Assembly: GCA_946222285.1 (NCBI GenBank)
Contig: CAMIIP010000001.1
Span: forward strand, 272,766-336,765
Length of the DNA stretch: 64,000 nucleotides
Direction of reading: 5' to 3'
DNA from: an uncultured Rothia sp.
GTDB lineage: Bacteria; Actinomycetota; Actinomycetes; Actinomycetales; Micrococcaceae
This document shows positions 30,742 through 39,916 of this stretch, in pieces. The notes below the pieces were generated by a model. That model was not told the DNA's origin. It worked only from the letters and a program-made list of their open reading frames with translations, and ran no database searches. Position 1 is the stretch's first letter. The number at the start of each line of letters is the position of its first letter. The translations under genes were made by a program, and so were the position numbers.

Positions 30742-32133
30742 TTAATCTTTTTTACCCGTTGCCGGGCGAGACAGAAACTTGCTGAAGAAAGAAGGGGGTT
30801 TTTGATGGGAGAGATTCTGCTTGCTATCGATTCGTTGAGTCTCGGACTCCTGGTCTTTGTTCTGGATATCGGTCAGATTTTCTTGAAGCAGTTCATCTTC
30901 GGTCATTAAACGAATTGCCTCAGTAACTGCAGATTTAGGTGAGCTTTCAATGAGAGTTCTCCCTGATAACCAGGATTTATCGATGGACTCTCTGTCATAG
31001 GGTATAAAACCGCTGATAGGGATTTTAGGTCCAAACCTCTGCCAGGATTGAATGAGCTGTTGTTCGGGCTGAGAACCAATCGAACTTGACCTCACTTTGT
31101 TTATCCACACTCTGAGCGCGGTTTGATCTATATGGATAACAGAAGAACCCAAGATTTCAGTTGTTGCTCTCATCAGACGAGGAATGCCCAGAGAATCGGC
31201 AGCTCCTACGAGAAAGATTCTATCTGCCATCTCTAGGGCTGTTAGAGTCGCTGCATTACGACGAGGGGCGACGCCGTCAAAACTCAACTCCTCATCGGCT
31301 TCCAGAGAGAATCCGGTATCAATCACTAACGTATCGTACTGTTTAAGAAGAATTTCGATGACACTTTCGAGTGCTTGAGAACGAATTTCAGGCCATCGAT
31401 CTGCTCTGGTAATGCCTGTAACAACATCGAGCACGCCTTTCTCGATTCTTACCGTAGAGATTATTTCCGCAAGATTTTCAGAGAAAAGCTGACCGCGGTC
31501 GGCTAAGTGGCATAGTTGAGAAAGGCTTGAATAATCATCGAGCATGCCTAAGAGTGAACTTTGCGATGGCGCATATGTATCGGCATCAATAAGGCAAACT
31601 CGGCGCTTTGAACTTGCTAGTTGTGCAGCAAAGTTGAGGGCGAGAGTGCTTCTTCCAGGAGATCCAGCAGGACCCCAAAAAGTAATAATTTTACCCTATT
31701 TCCCCTGCTGTAAAAGCAAGCTTTCTTCGGACATTTGCTGATCTAACTCGCTGGATGAGCTATGTTTTTCTTCGAGATGAGGAGGTTCATACCGGGTATC
31801 TTTTTCAACGGAACGTTCCAAGAGCTCTATCACTGCAACCGGTTCCGCCAAAGTACTGATATATGAGATGCCTGCCAGCGGTTCTGGTTCCCCGGGATCA
31901 AGTACAGCTACCACCGATAGGTCATTCTCCGCTAAAGATGCCAGAAGAGAAGCAGTTAGATCATCAAAATCGCTCACGAGAAGAACCGCTCGAGCGATTC
32001 CCGTTTGCGCAACGCCCAGTAAATCTGAAAGATCAAAAACATGACGAGCTACGCTCACTACGCCACGGGCGCTCTCGATGGATTCTATATATTTACCGGA
32101 AACATCTCCTAGCACAATAATAGGTACGTTCAT
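30742..32133 (-). pseudogene. CpaE/TadZ-like ATPase gene with an internal in-frame TAG
   Basis: One continuous frame of 464 codons is interrupted only by TAG at 31696-31698 (codon 146). The first part (145 residues, MNVPIIVLGDVSGKYIES) resembles the receiver-like N-terminal domain of CpaE/TadZ proteins. Directly after the stop comes KIITFWGPAGSPGRSTLALN, the deviant P-loop of the ParA/MinD-like domain, then CLIDADTYAPSQSSLLG and DTLVIDTGFSL. No ATG, GTG or TTG occurs between the stop and ATG 31543-31545, which lies after the P-loop, so reinitiation there would give an ATPase without its nucleotide site. A GGGGAGGGAAGC site precedes the gene start. It sits 11 nt after the SAF-domain gene, as in other Micrococcaceae. 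Loss of function, readthrough, or a base error are all possible. Confidence 0.82.
31696..31698 (-). other. In-frame amber codon in the CpaE-like gene
   Basis: Minus-strand reading CAG CAG GGG AAA TAG GGT AAA. The frames on both sides are the same (32133, 31698 and 31545 agree modulo 3), and the family-typical P-loop begins within ten codons, so one substitution, for example from CAG or AAG, would explain it. Confidence 0.85.
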
Positions 32134-32144
32134 GCTTCCCTCCC

Positions 32145-32801
32145 CTACTTCTGCCCAAATGACGTAGGCACGAGGTTAATTTTGCTCTCATTGTTGATCG
32201 CATCAAGAACTTCAGCTAAAGCAGTATCCGTTACCAAGATTTGAACGGCAGTTTTCCCCGTACTACCAATCATCGAATCTTCAGTATTGATCTGAGAAAT
32301 TTCAGCAGCCTGTATAACCTGGATAGGTGCAGAGTAAGAGGTGCCGTTCTCTTCTTGATGAGATACCCAAATATCGGCGTAATCTCCTGCTGAGAAAGAC
32401 GACGCGACCGTGGAATCCAAAACGATTGCTACCTGGCAGCGCCCTTGTTCATCTGGTTCTTGAAGCGCATTCGCCGAAATGAGTTCGCCCTTTTGAATAT
32501 GTTGTTTCGCATGAATAGATTGGTTCAATTCTTCTGATGCAGCAAGGTAAAGACCATCAGCTTCGCCCAAACGCACTTCAACCACTTTGAGATCTGAGGG
32601 TTCAACAGAATCACCGACAGAGATATCTCGATTTGCTACATAGTATGTTTGGGTTTTGTTGGTTGCATTGATGACTCCAACCACTGCCACCAGTGAAATC
32701 ACAATGAGCAGTAGTCCCATCAGCAACTTGGGATCTTTCCACCCCGGCTTATGCATTCGCTCAGCGATAACGCTGGGAGCTGAGGAGTTTTTCTTAGGCA
32801 T
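32145..32801 (-). CDS. SAF-domain protein, CpaB/RcpC-like
   Basis: A 218-residue protein with a cytoplasmic N-terminus, one membrane helix (LLMGLLLIVISLVAVVGVIN, about residues 27-46), then an SAF domain (YYVANRDISVGDSVEPSDLK) and a second domain resembling RcpC/CpaB. Such proteins assemble Flp/Tad pili in other bacteria, where CpaE is the partner ATPase; here the partner gene directly downstream carries a stop codon. GGAGGGTCC precedes the ATG. No prepilin, TadA or TadB/C gene is in the window, so a pilus role is only inferred. Confidence 0.8.
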   Translation of the reverse strand: MPKKNSSAPSVIAERMHKPGWKDPKLLMGLLLIVISLVAVVGVINATNKTQTYYVANRDISVGDSVEPSDLKVVEVRLGEADGLYLAASEELNQSIHAKQHIQKGELISANALQEPDEQGRCQVAIVLDSTVASSFSAGDYADIWVSHQEENGTSYSAPIQVIQAAEISQINTEDSMIGSTGKTAVQILVTDTALAEVLDAINNESKINLVPTSFGQK

Positions 32802-32987
32802 GGACCCTCCAAAATCTGGCAGTTGGGGCGTGATTTAAACAACAGATTACTGAAGGGTGATCTCGAAAAATAGAGAATTTACAGACTTCCACAATTTAGG
32901 GGATACATGATCAAAACAACTCCTTCAAAGCCAAATTTTCTTTTCCCTAGTCAAACATTAATATTTATACCTATAGTAGTTATACTC

Positions 32988-33005
32988 TCATCAAACAACA
33001 TCAAA
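32988..33005. promoter_or_regulatory. Direct-repeat motif CATCAAA-N3-CATCAAA, site 1
   Basis: TCATCAAACAACATCAAA holds two CATCAAA units with a 10-bp period, 10 nt before the ATG of the HTH gene. It lies in the divergent region shared with the SAF gene. The same 18 bp, with one mismatch, recurs at 33903-33920. Head-to-tail direct repeats at one-turn spacing are the kind of site expected for BldC-like proteins. Confidence 0.55.
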
Positions 33006-33014
33006 GAGGTCACA

Positions 33015-33248
33015 ATGATTAAGCAAAGGTTTCACACCCTGCCCGAGATATGCGAAATTCTTAACATCTCCATGAGCCAGGCACGCGCACTCGTCAAATC
33101 TGGAGAGCTACCTGCCATCCAGATCGGAGGGCGAGGTCAATGGAGAGTCGAAATTTCTAAGCTCGAAGAATTTATCGACAACGCCTACCAAAAGAACAAT
33201 GAACAGAGCAGTGAAGCATCAAAAACAACCCAGAAAGCCAGCCTCTAG
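33015..33248 (+). CDS. Small MerR/excisionase-type HTH protein, BldC-like
   Basis: A 77-residue protein built around a winged helix-turn-helix: TLPEICEILNISMSQARALV and then SGELPAIQIGGRGQWRVEIS, the wing typical of excisionase/BldC proteins. The C-terminal tail is polar (Asn, Ser, Lys, Gln). AAAGAGGT precedes the ATG at 33015. Most likely a DNA-binding regulator acting as a head-to-tail oligomer on direct repeats; the repeats at 32988 and 33903 are candidate targets. Its stop codon overlaps the stop of the convergent gene at the palindrome CTAG. Confidence 0.85.
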   Translation: MIKQRFHTLPEICEILNISMSQARALVKSGELPAIQIGGRGQWRVEISKLEEFIDNAYQKNNEQSSEASKTTQKASL

Positions 33249-33805
33249 ACGGTCAATGAGCAACAGGCACTGATATTTGAGAGCTGAATTGATCGCCAAC
33301 CTCGAATTTCTTGTGAACGATAGTGCCCTTCAAGGGGATGGAGGGCAATTTCTAAAAAATCAAGCCCCACTCTCTCAACCGTTCCTTCTATGGTTGATGA
33401 CCCAAATTGATGAAAAATTCTTACCGGAATTCTGGCGTCCGCAAGTGCCCGAAAGGCATATCCCAGACTCAAAGATCGAGCCACCGAACGCGCATCTACC
33501 GATGAAAACGCGGTTCCTCCTTCCCACCAATTAATAGAGTTTTGCGGAATCAAGATATTTTCTGAAAATGATTGCAGCTGAATCCACCCCCTCCCCACAG
33601 ACTCAAGCGAACCCTCCCATTGCAAAGAATCCCCCGTGCCTACCCGTAGCGTTCTACCCAGCTGACCTGCAAGCCTGTCGGAAAAAAGAAGCTTGCCGTA
33701 TTCAACCCTGTGCACATCCTGCGCCTCTTGTTCTACCGCCCTTTGCGATTGAGCCGCTAACTGAGTCTCGTAATCGCGAAAAATACGTTCCATCCTCATA
33801 GCCAT
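33245..33805 (-). CDS. Conserved hypothetical protein next to the BldC-like regulator
   Basis: About 186 residues, starting MAMRMERIFRDYETQLAAQS if ATG 33803-33805 is used (GGAG lies 10 nt upstream; an earlier in-frame ATG at 33835 lacks a better site). The N-terminal 40 residues look helical and charged. The rest seems mixed alpha/beta, with repeated short strands such as WEGSLESVGRGWIQLQ and IEGTVERVGLDFLEIAL that hint at two related barrel-like halves. No named family is recognised, though a protein like this stands at the same place in other Micrococcaceae as I recall. It is convergent with the HTH gene and divergent from the LysM gene. Confidence 0.7.
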   Translation of the reverse strand: MAMRMERIFRDYETQLAAQSQRAVEQEAQDVHRVEYGKLLFSDRLAGQLGRTLRVGTGDSLQWEGSLESVGRGWIQLQSFSENILIPQNSINWWEGGTAFSSVDARSVARSLSLGYAFRALADARIPVRIFHQFGSSTIEGTVERVGLDFLEIALHPLEGHYRSQEIRGWRSIQLSNISACCSLTV

Positions 33806-33902
33806 AAAATAACATCTCCACGATTCACCCCACAAAGAACCACTTATTTTCCAGCTTTCAAGCCTTTACATAACATTGAAAGCAATACATACTCATAATA
33901 AT

Positions 33903-33927
33903 TCATCAAACTACATCAAATGATATG
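33903..33927. promoter_or_regulatory. Direct-repeat motif CATCAAA-N3-CATCAAA, site 2
   Basis: TCATCAAACTACATCAAA at 33903-33920 matches site 1 in 17 of 18 positions. A third, weaker unit TATGAAA (33924-33930) continues the 10-bp period. It lies 20-37 nt before the LysM gene start, in the divergent region shared with the hypothetical gene ending upstream on the minus strand. Confidence 0.55.
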
Positions 33928-33939
33928 AAATGAGTAATT

Positions 33940-34707
33940 ATGAGAACTGATCGTTCCTATGGAGCTTTTTACGATCTTTGTCTGTTACTCATGGTGCCCG
34001 GGTTATCCCTGACGGTACTCTTAGCTTCCCCGCCCATTTTTATCAACGCCCAAGAAACCCACCGGCCTCTAGACGCTGGAATTATTCTCCTCGCCCTAGC
34101 TATCTCCACGATAATCTTGCTCTGGTGGATTAGCGGTGCACTAGGTATTATCTACTCAATTGCTCGGGCAAAAGACAAAACCAACATAGTTTTTCCTCCT
34201 TGGGCTCCAGCAATTCTCAAAAGAATAACTATTGCTCTCCTAGGACTATCGCTCTTCACATCTCCAGCTCATGCCTCCGGTTCAGCGCCTGCATCAGCCG
34301 TTTCGTACAGCGCGTCTGTTTCTATTTCGCCTCTTTTTGGAGATACCTCGCCGGTGAGTAACGAGTCTGAAGGCGTACCTCTGCGAAGTAGCGATATAAC
34401 CACGCCTGATCCCGTCCACGCCGAACACGCAGAGCGGCAGAACAATTCAGGTTCAGTAGTGCTCCCCCTTTTCCTAGGTGCTCCGCGTGAAGCGGAAACG
34501 ATCCCCAAAGCTCAAAGCACCAACCAACATATTGTTTTGCCAGGAGAAAGCCTATGGAGCATCGCACAACAACGTCTCGGCTCGCAGGCTACAGATATCG
34601 AAATTCTTGCCCTTACTGAACAGATTTACTCGCTCAACGCTCCGTACATCGGCACAATTCAAGATTCTATTTTCGCTGGTCAAGTTTTAGAAATACCGAC
34701 TCTATAG
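33940..34707 (+). CDS. LysM-domain membrane protein
   Basis: A 255-residue protein with two or three hydrophobic segments in the first 115 residues (LCLLLMVPGLSLTVLLASPP, IILLALAISTIILLWWISGA and ITIALLGLSLFTSPAHA). A low-complexity Ser/Pro/Glu linker follows, then one C-terminal LysM (HIVLPGESLWSIAQQRLG to AGQVLEIPTL). The LysM presumably binds peptidoglycan outside the membrane. It is followed by an Rv3235-like gene. The ribosome site is weak and the upstream region AT-rich. Confidence 0.82.
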   Translation: MRTDRSYGAFYDLCLLLMVPGLSLTVLLASPPIFINAQETHRPLDAGIILLALAISTIILLWWISGALGIIYSIARAKDKTNIVFPPWAPAILKRITIALLGLSLFTSPAHASGSAPASAVSYSASVSISPLFGDTSPVSNESEGVPLRSSDITTPDPVHAEHAERQNNSGSVVLPLFLGAPREAETIPKAQSTNQHIVLPGESLWSIAQQRLGSQATDIEILALTEQIYSLNAPYIGTIQDSIFAGQVLEIPTL

Positions 34708-34745
34708 AATTTTTGCTCACCCCACTTCTCGAAGGAGAGAAAACC

Positions 34746-35306
34746 ATGCACAATTATAAATCGCATCAACCTAAACCACGCCCCACCCACTCTGCTCAGC
34801 CTTCTCCTCAGGAATCAATTCGATCAACTTTCAAGGCAGTCTCCGCCGAAGAATACGAGAAATTTAGACAGCGAATTATTGCGCAGGAACAAATCATGGC
34901 TCAGCAAAAAGGAATTGGATTAGCTTCTTCCGACTCTCAGTGTAAAGCTATTGAGGTCATGTGCTCAGGTATCAGCGTGGCTCTCTTAGAAGTATTCGCG
35001 GGGCGTCGTCCTGTTCAACATATTTCAAAGTGGATGAGTAGAGATTGCCAACAGAAAATTGTTCTTCGCAGTAAGTTAACAGCCCAAACTCTCCGTAAGA
35101 AATATATGCAGTCTCCCCTGAATCATTCACCCTTTGCCAGCAACATTGCTCTGCCTAAAGCTCGAAGAGTAAAAGCCCAAAAAGTTTCTGATTCCGCCTT
35201 TGAAGTTTGCCTCGTCATGCAAGACTATTCTCGAACAAGAGCAATCGCTATGAGAGTTGAAAAAGTTTTTACTGCATGGAAAATCACCGAAATCGAAATA
35301 GCTTAA
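34746..35306 (+). CDS. Rv3235-family protein
   Basis: A 186-residue protein with a disordered, Pro/Gln/Ser-rich N-terminus and a C-terminal domain (about 70-186) with GISVALLEVFAGRRPVQHIS and the RAIAMRVEKVFTAWKITEIE ending typical of Rv3235-family proteins beside secA in Actinobacteria. AAGGAGA precedes the ATG at 34746. Function unknown. The gene is 38 nt after the LysM gene and ends before a strong bidirectional terminator shared with secA. Confidence 0.78.
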   Translation: MHNYKSHQPKPRPTHSAQPSPQESIRSTFKAVSAEEYEKFRQRIIAQEQIMAQQKGIGLASSDSQCKAIEVMCSGISVALLEVFAGRRPVQHISKWMSRDCQQKIVLRSKLTAQTLRKKYMQSPLNHSPFASNIALPKARRVKAQKVSDSAFEVCLVMQDYSRTRAIAMRVEKVFTAWKITEIEIA

Positions 35307-35309
35307 AGT

Positions 35310-35347
35310 GTAAAAGCGTTCCCCCAATTGCTGGGGAACGCTTTTAC
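35310..35347. terminator. Bidirectional terminator between the Rv3235-like gene and secA
   Basis: A perfect 15-bp stem, GTAAAAGCGTTCCCC (35310-35324) with GGGGAACGCTTTTAC (35333-35347), and an 8-nt loop; A and T tracts within the stem serve both directions. Confidence 0.88.
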
Positions 35348-35354
35348 GCACACG

Positions 35355-38012
35355 CTAGTTTCTTCTACTACGTTTTCTATGAAGTTCTATTTCTGCTTCA
35401 GACAAAATTGCATTCTCGCGAGTTTTCGTCTCTGTACCACCCACTTCAGAGGGAGCTGAGTACTGCAAGAATCTTGGCTGTTCTGGAATATCTAGCTTAA
35501 TGCTTGAAGCGCGAGTACGTTGTTTCGATAAATCAAGATGGTAAAGATAACTCACGGATTCTTCGCGAACAGCATCCATCATAGCCTGGTACATCGCGTA
35601 ACCTTCACGCTGATATTCAACGAGCGGATCACGCTGCGCCATCGCTCTGAGTCCAATGCCTTCTTTGAGATAATCCATCTCGTAAAGATGTTCAGGCCAG
35701 CGCTTACCAATAACCGAAAGCACTACTCGGCGTTCGATTTCACGCATAGCTTCAAAACCAACCTGCTCCTCACGTTCCTCGTAGATTACCTGAGCATCAG
35801 CAAGCACCTCTTCGATAATCTGCTCTCGTGTAATCCTTGAAAAGTCTCCTGCTTCTTCTTCCAGATCTTCAACGGTCAGGGTAATAGGATAGATGCTTTC
35901 TAGGTTCTTCCAGAGATTATCGAAGTCCCAATCTTCAGGGTGACCTTGCCCGACTTCTGCATCAATAGTGGAAATCAGAACCTCTTGGGTGAAGACTTGA
36001 ATCTGGCCCTGTAAATCGTCGCCTTCAAGAATCAAATTGCGATCTTTATACATAGCTTCACGCTGACGATTAAGAACATCATCGTATTTAAGAACGTTCT
36101 TACGCTGTTCAGCGTTACGCGATTCAACCTGTCTCTGCGCTGAAGCAATAACACGGGAAACAATTTTAGAATCTAAAGCGGTATCATCCGGCGCACCAGA
36201 CATCAGACGACCAGCAGCTTGACCGTTGAATAGACGCATCAAATCATCAGTCAGCGATAGGTAGAAACAAGACTCGCCAGGATCTCCCTGGCGACCGGAA
36301 CGGCCGCGAAGCTGATTATCGATACGACGAGATTCGTGGCGTTCAGTGCCCAACACATAAAGACCGCCAGCTTCGAGAACTTCATCGTGTTCAGATTTCG
36401 CCGCGTTCTCACACCGTTTGAGAACTTCAGGCCAGCGCGCCTCGTACTCTTCGGTATTCTTTTCTGGATCAAGCCCTAGTTTTTCCATCAGTTCGACGGC
36501 GCTGAATTCAGGATTACCGCCGAGCATAATATCGGTACCGCGACCTGCCATGTTGGTAGCAACAGTAACAGCGCCCTTACGTCCGGCTTGAGCAACAATT
36601 GCTGCTTCGCGAGCATTATTTTTCGCGTTAAGAACTTCATGGCGAATACCTTCGCGTTTGAGAAGTTTGGAGAGATACTCGCTCTTTTCAACGCTAGTAG
36701 TACCTACGAGAACAGGTTGATTTGATGCATGACGTTTTTTAATATCTTTAACAACAGCATTGAATTTCGCGATTTCGTCTTTATATACCTTATCGGGCTG
36801 ATCGATACGCGCAACGCCTCTATTGGTAGGAATAGGAACGACGCCGAGTTCATAGGTATTCATCAGCTCCGCTGCTTCTGTTTCCGCGGTACCCGTCATG
36901 CCTGAAAGCTTATTGTACATACGGAAATAGTTCTGCAAAGTGATGGTAGCCAGCGTCTGGTTCTCAGGCTTAACTTCTACCTTTTCTTTAGCTTCGATGG
37001 CCTGGTGAATACCATCGTTATAACGGCGTCCGTCAAGAATACGCCCGGTATGTTCGTCAACAATCATGACTTCGCCGTTCATCACCACGTAGTCTTTATT
37101 GTTTTTGAACAGTTCTTTTGCCTTGAGGGCGTTATTGAGAAAACCAATCAAGGGAGTGTTCGTTGATTCATAGAGATTACGAATACCCAGGTGATCTTCA
37201 ATCTTATCGATGCCGGTCTCAAGTATTCCTACGGTTCGTTTTTTCTCATCTACTTCATAATCCACTTCGGGTTCAAGGGTCTGAGCAAAACGAGCAAATT
37301 CTCCGTACCAGCGGTTGACTTCTCCTGCGGCAGGTCCCGAGATAATCAAGGGAGTTCGCGCCTCATCGATCAAAATAGAATCAACCTCATCGACAATGGC
37401 AAAGTTATGTCCACGTTGAACTTGTTCTTCCTGAGTCCAAGCCATGTTATCGCGTAGATAGTCGAAACCAAATTCATTATTAGTACCGTAAGTTACATCG
37501 GCAAGATACTGTTTACGACGTTCCTCGGGTGTCTGGTTAGAAACAATGACGCCAGATTCCATGCCCAGAAAACGGAAGACGCGACCCATGAGATTAGCCT
37601 GGTATTCGGCAAGATAGTCGTTGACCGTTACCACGTGAACGCCTTCACCAGTGAGAGCATTGAGGTAGGCTGGTGCGGTTGCTACCAAGGTCTTGCCTTC
37701 ACCTGTTTTCATTTCGGCGATATTGCCCAAATGTAAGGCAGCCCCACCCATAAGCTGTACATCATAGTGGCGCTTACCCAGCGTGCGTTTGGAAGCTTCA
37801 CGAACCACCGCAAAGGCTTCGGGAAGAAGGGTATCTAGCGATTCACCATCTTCAGCTCGCAACCTAAAAGCATCGGTTTCGGCGCGAAGTTCAGCATCTG
37901 TCAACTCCATGAAACTATCTTCCAGAGAATTCACCGCGTCGGTATAAGTGCGAAGTTGCTTGAGAACCTTCTTGTCTCCGACTCGAAGAATCTTTTCTAA
38001 GAAAGATGCCAC
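35355..38012 (-). CDS. secA: Protein translocase ATPase SecA
   Basis: Motor ATPase that drives unfolded preproteins through SecYEG. The 885 residues contain Walker [21 protein letters not shown] (near residue 100), [20 protein letters not shown] (about 209-228), the preprotein crosslinking region, and the second helicase domain with [17 protein letters not shown] and [13 protein letters not shown]. The GTG start follows GGAG. The C-terminus ends in a basic stretch (HRKRSRRN) and has no cysteine-rich zinc/SecB-binding motif. The hpf neighbour identifies it as SecA1. Confidence 0.98.
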   Translation of the reverse strand: MASFLEKILRVGDKKVLKQLRTYTDAVNSLEDSFMELTDAELRAETDAFRLRAEDGESLDTLLPEAFAVVREASKRTLGKRHYDVQLMGGAALHLGNIAEMKTGEGKTLVATAPAYLNALTGEGVHVVTVNDYLAEYQANLMGRVFRFLGMESGVIVSNQTPEERRKQYLADVTYGTNNEFGFDYLRDNMAWTQEEQVQRGHNFAIVDEVDSILIDEARTPLIISGPAAGEVNRWYGEFARFAQTLEPEVDYEVDEKKRTVGILETGIDKIEDHLGIRNLYESTNTPLIGFLNNALKAKELFKNNKDYVVMNGEVMIVDEHTGRILDGRRYNDGIHQAIEAKEKVEVKPENQTLATITLQNYFRMYNKLSGMTGTAETEAAELMNTYELGVVPIPTNRGVARIDQPDKVYKDEIAKFNAVVKDIKKRHASNQPVLVGTTSVEKSEYLSKLLKREGIRHEVLNAKNNAREAAIVAQAGRKGAVTVATNMAGRGTDIMLGGNPEFSAVELMEKLGLDPEKNTEEYEARWPEVLKRCENAAKSEHDEVLEAGGLYVLGTERHESRRIDNQLRGRSGRQGDPGESCFYLSLTDDLMRLFNGQAAGRLMSGAPDDTALDSKIVSRVIASAQRQVESRNAEQRKNVLKYDDVLNRQREAMYKDRNLILEGDDLQGQIQVFTQEVLISTIDAEVGQGHPEDWDFDNLWKNLESIYPITLTVEDLEEEAGDFSRITREQIIEEVLADAQVIYEEREEQVGFEAMREIERRVVLSVIGKRWPEHLYEMDYLKEGIGLRAMAQRDPLVEYQREGYAMYQAMMDAVREESVSYLYHLDLSKQRTRASSIKLDIPEQPRFLQYSAPSEVGGTETKTRENAILSEAEIELHRKRSRRN

Positions 38013-38183
38013 TGAAAACTGACTCCTTGTATTAACGAAATAGAGGTAGCGAACTCACTCCGGTCTATATGAGAGAGATACGCTTTCACCATTCTAGGTC
38101 ACGCTTCTCTTATTACTACTTAGGTGTGAGATTTCTTCTGTGAGCAAATCTCACCGTTTCTTTTTTCTCAGCCTTGTGCAGAG

Positions 38184-38215
38184 AGGTCGGCGAGCCATTA
38201 TTGACCCGCCGACCT
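38184..38215. terminator. Hairpin between hpf and secA, probable terminator
   Basis: AGGTCGGCG (38184-38192) pairs with CGCCGACCT (38207-38215) around a 14-nt loop. It lies 35 bp after the hpf stop on the minus strand. There is no clear U run, so termination is plausible rather than shown. Confidence 0.5.
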
Positions 38216-38249
38216 GTTACAGTTTTGGTTTATTTTTAAGGCTCATCAT

Positions 38250-38885
38250 TTATACATCGTGAAGAACGATCACGCCGTAAGTCCACCCTTTACGACGGTA
38301 AACCGCCGAAGGTGCACCGGTTTCTCTGTCAACAAAGACAAAGAAATCATGCCCTACAAGTTCCATATGATCTACCGCTTCTTCAGCGGTCAGTTTTTCA
38401 GCCTTGAAGCTCTTGCGGCGAATCTCAACGGGGGTGGAAACCTCATAATCTAAAGAATACTCGGAGCTGAAAGCTGCCTCTTCAACGGTCTGATCGTTCT
38501 GGGTAGTCTCACCAGTTTCCGTATCTTCAGGTTGCGCGAGTACTCCGATTGCTTCCCCCACGCTGGCGGGACGCTTGTTTCCGTGTTTAGGAGTTTTACG
38601 GCGATCTTTTGCTCTACGCAGGCGTTCAAGAAGCTTGCCGTAAGTGTCATCAAAGACAGCGAATTTATCGGAGCCTGTTGATTCTGCTCGCAGTACCGGA
38701 CCTCGACCGCGAACAGTAATTTCTACTCTAATTATTTCGGGGCCGGAGTGCCCTTCTAAGGAGAATTTCACTTCTATGTCAGTGACGCGATCGCTCAGCT
38801 GCTCAAACTTCACAACTTTTTCTTCCACGTATTCGCGGAGTCGATCGGATACCGTGATGTTTCTGCCAACAATGTTGATTTCCAC
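38250..38885 (-). CDS. hpf: Ribosome hibernation promoting factor, long form
   Basis: Dimerises 70S ribosomes into inactive 100S particles in stationary phase. The 211 residues comprise the N-terminal RaiA/YfiA domain (MEINIVGRNITVSDRLREYV to about 105), a linker, and the C-terminal dimerisation domain (VEIRRKSFKAEKLTAEEAVD to YRRKGWTYGVIVLHDV), so this is the long form. GTG follows GGGAGTGAACT. The place beside secA is conserved in Actinobacteria. Confidence 0.95.
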   Translation of the reverse strand: MEINIVGRNITVSDRLREYVEEKVVKFEQLSDRVTDIEVKFSLEGHSGPEIIRVEITVRGRGPVLRAESTGSDKFAVFDDTYGKLLERLRRAKDRRKTPKHGNKRPASVGEAIGVLAQPEDTETGETTQNDQTVEEAAFSSEYSLDYEVSTPVEIRRKSFKAEKLTAEEAVDHMELVGHDFFVFVDRETGAPSAVYRRKGWTYGVIVLHDV

Positions 38886-39031
38886 AGTTCACTCCCAACA
38901 GTCAACGTTTGCGAATGATTTTCCATTCGTCAAGAACCGGGGCTAGGTTCTTGTCTACCTAGGATAGAAGAAACCATGCCACGAGTCACATTTATTATAG
39001 ATATGGCGTTTTGTTAAGACAGTTCACAACT

Positions 39032-39820
39032 TTACTGTGTTCTTTCGCTAACAAAATTCGTGCGCAGGGGAACAGCAGCAATCGTGACAGCCCCTAGAAC
39101 TTCTATGCCTTCACGGCTCAAAACATCATGGGCTTCTTTGAGCGTTGCCCCGGTTGTCAGTACATCATCAATCAGCACACACTTCATGTCACTGAGATTA
39201 AGTTCGAATCCAAACCACTGAGCTAGAGATTGTTTAAGAACCATAGAATTTTTGGTACGACGCCGCCGATCGTTTACCCCCAAGAGCTTCTGCCCACTGG
39301 ATGAAGATACAGCTCGGCGTTGTTTCAGAAGCCGTTTGAGGCTGAATTGTGTTTCTCTGAGTTGAAGAGGTTTTAGACGACGAAGCAGTTCTAGCCCTAT
39401 CATTTCCGCCGGCACAAATCCTCGGCGTCGGGCACTAGCGGCGGAGGAAGGCACCGGAACCAGAACAATGTTACCCACCTTTTCCCGCTCCTCGAGGAGA
39501 GCTAAGAGGACTCTCACTAAGGCATCGCTAAAATAGCTCAATAGATCGGTACGCCCGCCGTTTTTGAAGGCAAGCACACACCGCGCTACCTCATGGGTAT
39601 AGACTCCTGCAGAATATACCTGTGGATTTTTATAACGGTGAACCGCTGAAAACGGTTTAACCAGCGAATACCGAAGAAGATAATCGCATCGATTGCACAG
39701 CGCTTTGTCCCAGACCATACATTGCCCGTAAGTTAAGCAACTGGCACAGACTTTGGGAAAGAAAAGTTCGAAGACCGAATAAAGTAACTCTTGAATTTTT
39801 CCGCACTGAAAAGTATTCAT
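39032..39820 (-). CDS. comF: ComF-family phosphoribosyltransferase-like protein
   Basis: A 262-residue protein of the ComF family, linked to DNA uptake or nucleotide salvage. The N-terminal zinc-finger cysteines are CASC and CNRC; the PRPP-binding motif is VLIDDVLTTGATL near residue 205, preceded by PVPSSAASARRRGFVPAEMI. ATG 39818-39820 is chosen because it gives the usual family length. A GTG at 39907 would add 29 residues of unconserved sequence and is the main alternative. It lies downstream of lpqB on the same strand, as in mycobacteria. Confidence 0.85.
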   Translation of the reverse strand: MNTFQCGKIQELLYSVFELFFPKVCASCLTYGQCMVWDKALCNRCDYLLRYSLVKPFSAVHRYKNPQVYSAGVYTHEVARCVLAFKNGGRTDLLSYFSDALVRVLLALLEEREKVGNIVLVPVPSSAASARRRGFVPAEMIGLELLRRLKPLQLRETQFSLKRLLKQRRAVSSSSGQKLLGVNDRRRRTKNSMVLKQSLAQWFGFELNLSDMKCVLIDDVLTTGATLKEAHDVLSREGIEVLGAVTIAAVPLRTNFVSERTQ

Positions 39821-39916
39821 CGTTCCAGCCTGATACATGGGGCGAAAAAAAGAAAATGAAAGAGTAACTGTGGAAAACTCTATCGGTGGAAAACTACGGT
39901 TTTCCACAACCGCTTT

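Noticed and set aside
31696..31698. Pyrrolysine or other recoding at the TAG in the CpaE-like gene
   Set aside because: No pyl genes or recoding element are visible, and such recoding is not expected in this lineage; mutation, ordinary readthrough or error is simpler.
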